A stretch of 21,642 bases of DNA from Mesostigma viride (lineage: Eukaryota; Streptophyta; Mesostigmatophyceae; Mesostigmatales; Mesostigmataceae), in NCBI GenBank assembly GCA_009746045.1, contig RPFO01001761.1, positions 1-21,642 on the forward strand, given 5' to 3'. The notes beneath the pieces were generated by a model. It saw only the letters and a list, made by a program, of their open reading frames with translations. It was not told the origin of the DNA and searched no databases. This document shows positions 1 to 6,997 of the stretch, piece after piece. A program made the position numbers and the translations under genes. The number at the start of each line of letters is the position of its first letter. Positions within the stretch are counted from its first letter, which is position 1.

Positions 1-426
1 CTCCGGCGCATGCACGCCGCTCCGGACGACCCGCTGGGCTTTAAACTGCACATGGTACCCCCCGCCTGCTCCTCACCCTCTCTTGGGCGTGGTGTGCGCG
101 GCCATCTTGAGGGTGCGGTTATTGCCCGTTGCCGACGCTTTCTGCAGGGGGACTGGGAGGGGCTGTTTGGCGTGCCGCCCCTATTTGCGCACGGCCCGGC
201 TGTCGGGGAGGTCACTTCGAGCGGGTGGCCGCCGACGTCATTCCGCCTCGTCCGCGAGGGGCAGCTCAGCCGGGCCATGACCGCTTGGAAATGGCCAAGC
301 TCGCCCCCGCCAATGCGGCTACCCTGGCGGCCTTGGAGGCTTCTTCACCCTGCGGAGCCCGGATTCCAGCTGCCCGTGCCGGACCCCCTGCCGGCCCCCC
401 TCCGGCTGGACCGCGACTGCTTCCTG
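1..426 (+). pseudogene. Non-LTR (LINE-type) reverse transcriptase gene, left part (5' side of the insertion)
   Basis: This is the region just before the reverse transcriptase core of a LINE-type polyprotein, cut off by the window edge. The frame starting near 10 reads RLVREGQLSRAM around 250-285 and PLPAPLRLDRDCFL at 385-425. This matches the 'arginine-rich helix, then PPPLRL.. D' linker that precedes the GPSG..EHL motif in this family. Between about 285 and 345 the family-like text (MAKLAPANAATLAALEA) is in another frame, so there are at least two compensating indels. At 426 the frame runs into the CACTA-like terminus and stops at once. Removing the insertion with one copy of TG makes CFL continue in frame into EVMRAVPRASSTGPSG at 19344 onward, so this and the 19342-21642 segment were one gene. 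The family assignment rests on recognised motifs only. Confidence 0.7.
425..426. repeat. 2-bp target site duplication (left copy), TG
   Basis: TG directly precedes the CACTA terminus, and TG at 19342-19343 directly follows the other terminus. CACTA elements usually make 2-3 bp duplications. Two bases alone carry little weight. The support comes from the restored LINE reading frame when one copy is removed. Confidence 0.55.
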
Positions 427-442
427 CACTAGGAGTTAATTT
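427..442 (+). repeat. Left terminal inverted repeat of the CACTA-like element
   Basis: CACTAGGAGTTAATTT is the exact reverse complement of 19326-19341. The match stops at position 443 (G, where T would be needed). Confidence 0.85.
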
Positions 443-782
443 GAAGCCCCCGTAACCTGTCCGGTAACTTCGACGCCCCCGTAACCTGCCCGGTAACTTC
501 GACGGGCCAGGTTACGGGTCCGTATTCGTTGGCGGTTTGGGTTACCGGACCGGTTACGGTACCATTCGGAATATTGGCCCCGAGATTCGGTACGGCCCAG
601 TAACTGGGCCGGTTATGTTTACGGGGGCGTGAACGGCTTCGGTTCAGGTTACGTTGGGGTATACGGGACGGGTCAGGTAGTGGTTACGGCGCCATAGCTG
701 CCCCAATATTAGGTACTGGGGTGGTTACGGAGCCGTTATCGTTAACTGGATCGTAAACCGCGACATAGCTGGCTAGCTACGC
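443..782. repeat. Left subterminal repeat region (GTAAC/GTTAC motifs)
   Basis: About eleven GTAAC or GTTAC motifs in both orientations occur in 340 bp, usually inside CCGTAACC, CCGGTAAC or GGTTACGG. It starts with two tandem 29-bp units (447-475 and 476-504) that differ at one base. No coding frame is evident. Position and motif density fit the subterminal transposase-binding region of a CACTA element; this role is inferred. Confidence 0.7.
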
Positions 783-1007
783 ATGCACACTGTGGAAGAC
801 GTAGAAGACGCGTTAATTGACTTCTCTGCAGCATCAGCAAAGTATGATGTACATGGCAACCCATGGAAGCGTGCGGCGGGGGCAAAATATATGCTACAGG
901 AATTGAGAAAATGGCATCAACAAAATCGCACGCTGTGGAAGAGCCTTAAAGTGGTAAAACAACGCCACAATGGAGGTGTGACCAGTCGGCTTCAGGGAAG
1001 AGTAGCG
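783..1007 (+). CDS. Candidate first exon of a multi-exon gene of unknown function
   Basis: An ATG lies just inside the subterminal repeats and opens a 75-codon frame that ends exactly at a strong donor, GCG|GTGAGT at 1007/1008. The peptide is acidic at the start (MHTVEDVEDALIDF) and basic and aromatic later (NPWKRAAGAKYMLQELRKWHQQNRTLWKSL could be a helical DNA-binding segment, but no family was recognised). A possible 50-bp intron (1008-1057) ends GTGATGCAG, followed by a small possible exon at 1058-1091 (AAMPAVFPNVY) before GTAGGA. The frame could simply run on to the TGA at 1050-1052, giving 89 residues. The position near the transposon terminus suits the first exon of an element-encoded gene. 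Function unknown. Confidence 0.4.
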
Positions 1008-1218
1008 GTGAGTCACTCTCTTATTTTAGTTGGCGGCAATTCATTGCTGTGATGCAGGCTGCCATGCCAGCAGTCTTCCCTAATGTGTATGGTAGGAGTA
1101 CAAGACTAAGGCAGTTATGTTGCTGGCCTCTGCACTGACCCTCCCGCTACATTGTTGGTAATGTTGCTGCTTGGTTGTCTTTCCTTTGACGTGCATATCG
1201 TCCAATTCTGTGATGCAG

Positions 1219-1704
1219 ATTGAACGCCTAAGCAGCCACATCTATATCTGGAGCAAGGCATGAACGGCAGCAGAAAAGAGAGAGGAAGAGAGGGAAAGAG
1301 AGGCTGCGGAGAAGCGCGAGGAACAGCTAAGATGCAAGAGGCAACGGGTGGAGGAACATGGCAACGAAGCCAGCGGTAGTGGGAGCTGCGAGCAAGCACG
1401 TCAACTGCGGTGGATGCACACGTGGGGGAGGCACATGCGGGGCAAGCATGTGTAGGCCTGCAAATCGTGCCAGGGCCCACCGTGATTGCAATTGCCGAGT
1501 TCCTGCTGAAGCGAGCACTGGCCTCCTTTCCGCAGTTGGCAGCCAAGGACGCGACAATCACGCTTGTGGAGAGTTTGTGTAAGGAAGAACCTGGACTCGG
1601 CATCGGGCAGTCCAGCGGTGGACCTGCTGAACAACACAGCCTGTGCCCTTGCGAATGCCGCGCTGCAGTTGGTCTCCAACTCCGTCCATCCATGTTGATG
1701 GCAA
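1219..1704 (+). CDS. Exon-like block with a charged coiled-coil segment, gene model unresolved
   Basis: After an acceptor-like TGTGATGCAG ending at 1218, one frame reads IERLSSHIYIWSKA, meets a TGA at 1261-1263, then continues as a strongly charged helical stretch (AEKREEEREREAAEKREEQ) up to a TAG at 1453. The same frame later reads DLLNNTACALANAALQLVSN at 1621-1680. Another frame reads TVIAIAEFLLKRALASFPQL around 1480-1540. A good donor, AAG|GTTAGT, lies near 1704. The mixture of coding-like text in two frames suggests several small exons or a gene decayed by stops and shifts. I cannot join them reliably and recognise no family. The 100-odd bases before 1219 look intronic. Confidence 0.25.
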
Positions 1705-1798
1705 GGTTAGTTGTGCCACATTTTCTTCCTGTTTTGGGTATGACGCATCAATAATTGCCCCTTGTATGTACGGGTGCGGTCGATTGACCTCCCTCCAG

Positions 1799-2053
1799 CA
1801 ACATTGCAACATCCGTTACTGACGTCCACTGCGGCGGATGCGTTCCTCCAGCATGTTAGTTGCCTTGTGAGCTGTAATTGTGCAGGGTGTCGTCAGTACA
1901 TCCGATGAGAAGGATAACAAGGAGCTCAAGTGTCACTGGTGTTGCCTGGTTGATGGGGCACGTAATATCCATGGGCATCAGCATATGGTCCCAAACACAC
2001 TCAAACGGCTGGCCGAGTCGCTGGGAGAGGCAGTCCACATGCAGTTGGAGAGG
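1799..2053 (+). CDS. Candidate exons with a Cys/His-rich motif, same unknown gene
   Basis: A pyrimidine-rich acceptor (CGATTGACCTCCCTCCAG) ends at 1798. Frame text TLQHPLLTSTAADAFLQH runs to a possible donor CAT|GTTAGT at 1854. A second acceptor, TTGTGCAG, ends at 1885. From 1886 to 2053 there is a clean 56-codon stretch containing CHWCCLVDGARNIHGHQH, a C-x2-C...H-x-H-x-H arrangement that could bind zinc, followed by a predicted helix (NTLKRLAESLGEAVHMQLER). It ends at a GTGGGT donor. The second segment is the more convincing one. The intron between the two would be only 31 bp, which is very short, so the first may be spurious. Both ends of 1886-2053 are phase 0, and the phase agrees with the next exon at 3140. 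No family recognised. Confidence 0.4.
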
Positions 2054-3139
2054 GTGGGTGGGTGGGGTGGCGGGCGGGCGGGAGGGAGGGAGGGAGGGAG
2101 GGAGGGAGGGAGGGAGGGAGGGAGGGAGGGAGGGAGGGAGGGAGGGAGGGAGGGAGGGAGGGAGGGAGGGAGGGAGGGAGGGAGGGAGGGAGGGAGGGAG
2201 GGAGGGAGGGAGGAGGAGGGAGGGAGGGAGGGAGGGAGGGGGTGGGTGGGTGGTTATGGTGGGTGGATGGGTGCAAGGGTGGTTGCTTATAAGTGAATCG
2301 CCAGGTGGCTGGGGGATCGACGGGGTTTGGGAACTCCTAGGTGGGTGCATTATTGGATGCCTGAGTGAAACTGTTTCATGGGCTGGAGGATTTGCACCGT
2401 TGGTTTGTGGCGGGTGGATGTGTAGCTGTGATTAGAAGTGGGTGGGGTGAGCGATGGGGAAGGTAGATGGGTGGGTGGGTGCACGGATATGGGTGGGTGG
2501 GTGGGTGGTTTTGTAGTTGGGATCGACTCACCTATCGCGGGTGGAGGGCTGTGCATGTTAGGGGTGAGATGGGTGGGTGACTGGCTGAGAGGATGTGGAT
2601 GTGTGAGGGTGAGTGGGTGCAGGTCGGTGGGTATAAGGGTATGGGGGGAAAGAGTGGTCGAGTGGGAAGGGGCGTGGGTGGGTCAGGGGTGGGCGGCCCG
2701 GTGGGCACACATGGGGCCAGCTGGCTGGGTGGTTAGGTGGCTGCGTGGTTTTAGTAATGGGTGCCTGGATAAAAGGATGGGTGAATGCCTCCTTATTGCC
2801 TAGGTGGGTAGATTGCATATGTGGCTAGCTGGGTGGGTGGATGTCCCAGTGGGTGGGTATGTGGCTGGGTGCCTGGGTGCACGAGTGGTTAGATAGGTTG
2901 GTTTAGTAGGTGCGTGGCTGGCTGGCTGGGTCACCGGGTGGGTGGACCAGTGGGTGGCTGGGTACTCAGGTGCGCAAGTGTATGAGTACTTGTGTGGGTG
3001 GGCCAGGTGGATGCATGGGTGGGTGACTGCATGGGTGACTCGGTACGCACAAAGGGCAACGGATATAGACATGGGGATATGCCAATGCCTTGGGGTGAGC
3101 ATACGTGGATGCCAGGTGACATGTGCCAGCCTGTCGCAG
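2054..3139. repeat. G-rich minisatellites (GGGA)n then (GGTG)n-like, probably intronic
   Basis: From about 2084 to 2240 the + strand is almost pure GGGA, with one GGAGGA interruption near 2211. From 2240 to about 3050 it becomes a degenerate GGTG / GGCTGGGTGG array. Both are G-rich on the + strand only. The block is bounded by a donor-like GTGGGT at 2054 and an acceptor-like CTGTCGCAG ending at 3139, consistent with one large intron. Frames crossing it give only monotonous Gly/Arg/Glu or Pro/Ser/Leu peptides and are not genes. The sequence can form G-quadruplexes on the + strand. Confidence 0.8.
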
Positions 3140-3519
3140 TTATACTATACCTTGGCGTTTGCTTGGCGTGTCGTTGCCAATAATTTCACACAGGACGTAC
3201 ATGGTACGTGTTGGTAGCAATCACATGGCTGTGTTAGTGAGTGATGTTGCATGTATTGTTCAGCTTTCTTTCCCATTTTGCAATGTGCCAAGGTTCTTAA
3301 GTAGTTTAGAAGTATGGTGTCATGGGGTATACATCAAGGAGACAACCAGCGCAGGCCAGAAATCGGGAGAATCCGGAACATGGTAGCTCACATGCATGTG
3401 CACTGCACATCACACATTTGTGGCATACTCGCAATGTCTACCTTACATCTTGCATTCTGTTAGGAACAGTCGCCACTCAGGCATTCACATGCACCAGGGT
3501 TTCGCTCACTGTTTGTGCT
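3140..3519 (+). CDS. Cluster of candidate short exons, same unknown gene
   Basis: Four small exon-like pieces follow each other with good splice consensus. 3140-3203 reads LYYTLAFAWRVVANNFTQDVH and ends CATG|GTACGT. 3264-3292 reads FFPILQCAK after TTGTTCAG and before GGTTCTT. 3355-3382 reads ARNRENPEH after AGCGCAG and ends CATG|GTAGCT. 3464 to about 3519 reads TVATQAFTCTRVSLTVCA after TTCTGTTAG. Introns are 60, 62 and 81 bp. Codon phases agree across the first three junctions (0 to 1, 1 to 0, 0 to 1, 1 in), which is unlikely by chance and supports one spliced gene. No family recognised. The last donor is weak. Downstream, 3520-3871 holds no coding text that I can support. Confidence 0.4.
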
Positions 3520-3815
3520 GTAGTCATCGTTAAATCAAAAATCTTTACAAAGCCTGGCAATTGTCATAATGTTGGGCTCCTTATGACATGAGATTTTGCA
3601 CACGAAGTTTTGCGACCATGCTTCAGATGCTTGCATGATGACGACCAGTTTTGGTTGTTATATGACATGGTGGTGCAGGTGCCCTGGTGCACCTAGAGCA
3701 GGGGTAGCTTACATTCCCACCCTTGCATGAAGTAGCCTAGAATGTATTAAAAGCCATATGCCCCTTCTCAGGGATATATGTGCTACATTTACTCCCAACG
3801 GAGTGATGTTGATAA

Positions 3816-3833
3816 CTAATTAATTAATTAATG
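3816..3833. repeat. (TTAA)n microsatellite
   Basis: A short run of alternating TAAT units 40 bp before the retrotransposon. A longer relative lies at 11977-12001 on the other side. Confidence 0.8.
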
Positions 3834-3871
3834 ACATCATATTAATTTTTAAAATCATTATTGATAGCAAC

Positions 3872-3876
3872 ACTAC
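3872..3876. repeat. 5-bp target site duplication of the LTR retrotransposon (left copy), ACTAC
   Basis: ACTAC directly precedes the 5' LTR, and an identical ACTAC at 11530-11534 directly follows the 3' LTR. Copia-type integrases typically give 5-bp duplications. Confidence 0.9.
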
Positions 3877-4348
3877 AGTTAGTCTCCATGCTTTGCTGTA
3901 GACTAAGTCTCAAAGGCATTGTGAATACAACGTATGAATAAGCCTTGTAAACCCACGTTGGTATGTGAATATAAATACCACGTGGGCTATGCAGATAGGG
4001 ATGCTAGTCGAGTCGCATACGTTTCCCTAGATAGGTACTTTGGGTACTGAGGTACGTGACAGATGTCAGTACCCAGTATACGTAGTGTCCTGTCATTGGA
4101 CGGTACTAGAGTATCCTAGATAGGGACCGTACTGCAGCGTGCATTGATTTGTGATCGCACGATGCAGTGACTAGGCAGCTACCTGTCATCGTGCGGCCTC
4201 GGGCCAACGGTCTGCACCCAACGGTCACTGGCGGCGCAGCCGGTGAGAGGAACGTTGATAAAGGGTAAACCTATTTTCTAATGAACCAAGCAATTCATTG
4301 CTCCAAGCTTCAGTGTTCTCAAGCAATATATCCCACCGCATTCTAACT
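3877..4348 (+). repeat. 5' LTR (472 bp)
   Basis: Identical to 11057-11529 except for one T missing in the CAAGCTT(T)CAG stretch near 4310. The ends form a 6-bp inverted repeat AGTTAG...CTAACT instead of TG...CA. It contains a TATAAATA box at 3970-3977, a 10-bp inverted repeat TGGGTACTGA/TCAGTACCCA (4041-4050, 4066-4075) and a 9-bp one CGCACGATG/CATCGTGCG (4156-4164, 4187-4195). Confidence 0.95.
3970..3977 (+). promoter_or_regulatory. Likely TATA box of the retrotransposon promoter
   Basis: TATAAATA lies about 95 bp into the LTR and is repeated at 11150-11157 in the 3' LTR. It sits in the loop of an imperfect inverted repeat (CCACGTTGGTAT before, ATACCACGTGG after), so promoter and hairpin overlap. 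Transcription start and R boundary cannot be read directly. Confidence 0.55.
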
Positions 4349-4366
4349 TGAATTTTATTTGCTACC

Positions 4367-6997
4367 ATGGCTATCACGAACAAGAATGTCGCTAAGAAGC
4401 TTACCTACAACGAGGATGATGATGGGCAGGATCGGCGGATGCCCAGAGACAACAACAAGAAGCCGGCTGGCGATGCGGCCATTTCCAAGAAAAAGAAAAA
4501 GAACAAAAAGACTCACAATGGTTGCCAGGACGAGGGGACGGCGGCTGCAAAGCCGACCGACCTACCCCCCTCCCCTGCGAGGCCGGAGGCCGAGACGGCT
4601 CCCCCCGGGGAGACCGGCTTACCCTCGACTCCGGCGGCCGCCCCAGCCGCAACCACGGCTGGCGCGGCCATGGCTGCGGAGACCTCGGTGGTAAACCCCA
4701 CTGAGGCTCCACAGTCCGGCCCCACGTTGCCATCTCTTCGGGAGCGTATGCCCCGTCAGACGGCCTCGGTGGCACCGGACGGGACGATTACCTTTCGTCC
4801 CGCCACATCAAACCTTAATGTCCCTTTCGCCCAGGGACATAACCACATTGAGCTAACGTTTGGGCGACCCTCTGCGTCCCTTCTTCGCAAGAAGAAGGAC
4901 ATGGAGAGTATTAAACTCGCACGGGTGGTGCGAAAACCTGTGGAACCCATCGCCGGACAACCAATGTCCGACGATGAGGTATCCGACACTGCCAGTCTCC
5001 CCGATGGGGAGACTGAGATCAATCTTACCCCAGCGCTCCTGGCGGTCGAGCAGGCCGCGCTGGTGGCAAATGAAGAACGCCGAGAGCGGCAGCGGGACCG
5101 AGAGGTCCGCCGAGAGGCGGCTTTTCGGCTCGCCGCTAAGCGGCAAGAATATGAAGAGGAAGCCGCCCGTCGCCTGGCTACCCACCAGGCGATGGCGGAC
5201 GCGTACCGCGAGGCCACCCAGCGGTTACGTGACCTCTTAAAAAATGCTGACTATCCCATGGACTATGCGGACAGTCAAGACCTGGCCGAGCTTGCTCGGT
5301 CAGCACACTTTAAAACCATGTCCTCCATCACCCAAGCCAGGGTCACGGAGGCCATCTTGGCCAAACATGGGGTGGTAGCTGAAGAAGCCCCCCCGCTGGA
5401 AACCACCAGCAAGAAACCCTCTCCCCCCCAACCCCTGCAGTACAAGGAGGGACTGCTGGCCCTGGGCGCGAGGAAGGGCAAAGAGGCGGACTGTCCAGTC
5501 CGGCCTGCTATGATCATGGGAGAACCACTCCCTGACATACCCGAGGATGAGGCTGCCTTTCAGGCAGCCCTCCGGGAGCATGAGGTACGCAAGGAGATGA
5601 AGCGTCTCATGCGGGAGGAGGCCAGGAGGAGAGCAGAGGCAGACACCCCTGCCCGCCCCTCCACCGATGGGGCTGGACCCAGTGGGGTTACCCGGACACC
5701 CCCGGGCTCCCCCAGGGCCACCATGACCCCCCCTCCCCCTCCCCCACCACCCCAGGTTCGCCCTGTGGGTTGGGGCCCCCTCCCAAACCAGGGGGGGTGG
5801 CCAGGACCCCAGGAGGCCCTGGGGGGAGGTGCAGAGGTGCCACAGGCACCCAACAGGCCTGCTGAGGCCCCCCCAAGGAGCGGGGATGTCCTGGAACAGC
5901 TCGCCATTCTCCAGGCCCAGCTGGCCTCGTTGCAAGATCAGCAGTTAACAGCTAACCAGCTGCAAACTGTCGAGGGCCTGCGCGCCCTGATGTCGCGGTA
6001 TGAGCGGGGGACCATCAACCTGGACCCCACCCGCCTGCAACAAGCAACCGACAGCTTCTTGAGGGCCAACCCCCCTCTCACAGGTGTGTTTAACCCTCAT
6101 AAAAAGGAATCCAAAATCAATATTGCTGGCTTGCCTGAGGGTCACACTGTTGAACAAGCTAAGCAATTTGTTTTTGCTTTGGAGTATGGGATGGAAGGTC
6201 TTAACCTTAGACATCAGTTTAAGGCTCTCAGGGCCTCCTCCACATTCCATCAATCATCTCCTGCAATCAGAGCATTGATTCAAACCTATCAGGAACGTAC
6301 CCTGACACCTGAAGCAGCCATTGAACAGTGGCCTACCTTTATCACTGATCTGAAACAGCTAGTGCTTACCAATAACCACATGGAAGCAGTAGAACGTTTC
6401 AACTGGCTTGCTGCATATAAGGTGAACAAGAATAACCTCTCTGGGGATGCAAAAACATACAGGGTAATGATTGAGAAAGACCTTGAGCTTCTCAAGCTCC
6501 AACCAAGGTATCTCATCCACACCTGGCTAACAAAAGCTAATTTGCAACCTTCTGTCCTGGCTACCCTGCTTACAGGCCTCAAGTCCCTCTGGGACAACTT
6601 CAGAGCTGCCATGCTCTATATCGAGGAGGCAGTGGACCCCCTGGGTACTGGCAACAACCAGGCCCAGGACCCCAAGGTCCAGGGTGTCCAAGGCCACAAA
6701 CGCAAGGGGCAGGCCAGCCAGGGGGGGCACCCAAGACCCACAAGTCCTCCCACCAAGGGGGCAGTGGCTCTCAGGGGCGTGGCAACACGTGGCACCGTGT
6801 GCCCCTGCATGGCAACCCCAACAACAACAACAACAACAACAACAACAGGTCCCAGCAGGGCAACAATAACAACAGGTCCCAACAGGGCCAAAACAACAAC
6901 AACAACAGGTCCCAGCAGGGCCAGAACCGGTCCCAGCAGGGAAACAACAACAACAACAACAACAACAACCAGCCTGGCAACCCTGGGGGGTCCATAA
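4367..6997 (+). CDS. gag: Gag-like structural protein of the Copia-like element
   Basis: The first ATG after the 5' LTR is 18 bases beyond it, in a strong context (CTACCATGG). The 876-codon frame has a Lys-rich N-terminus (residues about 43-54), Pro/Ala-rich linkers, a long Arg/Glu-rich helical region likely to form a coiled coil (about 225-300), a second such helix (about 400-428), a poly-Pro run (about 455) and then a mostly helical, capsid-like domain (about 510-765, including FNPHKKESKINIAGLPEGHTV and the helices after it). The nucleocapsid zinc knuckle is not in this frame: the text switches at a G7 run (6721-6727) to the -1 frame. Staying in frame gives a Thr-rich tail translated from CAA repeats up to the stop at 6995. 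The protein would assemble virus-like particles. 876 residues is long for a Copia Gag, and the N-terminal half is much more GC-rich than the capsid part. Confidence 0.8.
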   Translation: MAITNKNVAKKLTYNEDDDGQDRRMPRDNNKKPAGDAAISKKKKKNKKTHNGCQDEGTAAAKPTDLPPSPARPEAETAPPGETGLPSTPAAAPAATTAGAAMAAETSVVNPTEAPQSGPTLPSLRERMPRQTASVAPDGTITFRPATSNLNVPFAQGHNHIELTFGRPSASLLRKKKDMESIKLARVVRKPVEPIAGQPMSDDEVSDTASLPDGETEINLTPALLAVEQAALVANEERRERQRDREVRREAAFRLAAKRQEYEEEAARRLATHQAMADAYREATQRLRDLLKNADYPMDYADSQDLAELARSAHFKTMSSITQARVTEAILAKHGVVAEEAPPLETTSKKPSPPQPLQYKEGLLALGARKGKEADCPVRPAMIMGEPLPDIPEDEAAFQAALREHEVRKEMKRLMREEARRRAEADTPARPSTDGAGPSGVTRTPPGSPRATMTPPPPPPPPQVRPVGWGPLPNQGGWPGPQEALGGGAEVPQAPNRPAEAPPRSGDVLEQLAILQAQLASLQDQQLTANQLQTVEGLRALMSRYERGTINLDPTRLQQATDSFLRANPPLTGVFNPHKKESKINIAGLPEGHTVEQAKQFVFALEYGMEGLNLRHQFKALRASSTFHQSSPAIRALIQTYQERTLTPEAAIEQWPTFITDLKQLVLTNNHMEAVERFNWLAAYKVNKNNLSGDAKTYRVMIEKDLELLKLQPRYLIHTWLTKANLQPSVLATLLTGLKSLWDNFRAAMLYIEEAVDPLGTGNNQAQDPKVQGVQGHKRKGQASQGGHPRPTSPPTKGAVALRGVATRGTVCPCMATPTTTTTTTTTGPSRATITTGPNRAKTTTTTGPSRARTGPSRETTTTTTTTTSLATLGGP
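6721..6727 (+). promoter_or_regulatory. Candidate -1 ribosomal frameshift site (G GGG GGG)
   Basis: The gag frame reads CAG GGG GGG CAC. The seven Gs make a perfect X-XXY-YYZ heptamer in the correct register for a -1 slip. The -1 frame then reads APKTHKSSHQGGSGSQGRG and continues into the zinc knuckle and integrase. No clear pseudoknot was found by eye downstream. A simple one-base indel in a homopolymer is an equally possible explanation. Confidence 0.45.

Noticed and set aside
1115-1693. Minus-strand 192-codon frame
   Set aside because: The composition looks random and it overlaps exon-like text with splice signals on the plus strand. No recognisable motif.
1856-2435. Long open frames on both strands through the GGGA block (Pro/Ser/Leu or Gly/Arg/Glu repeats)
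   Set aside because: They are translations of a 4-bp tandem repeat, which stays open in all frames. No start context or non-repeat domain supports them.
4349-4366. Standard tRNA primer binding site immediately after the 5' LTR
   Set aside because: The segment does not begin with TGG and does not resemble the complement of a tRNA acceptor end.
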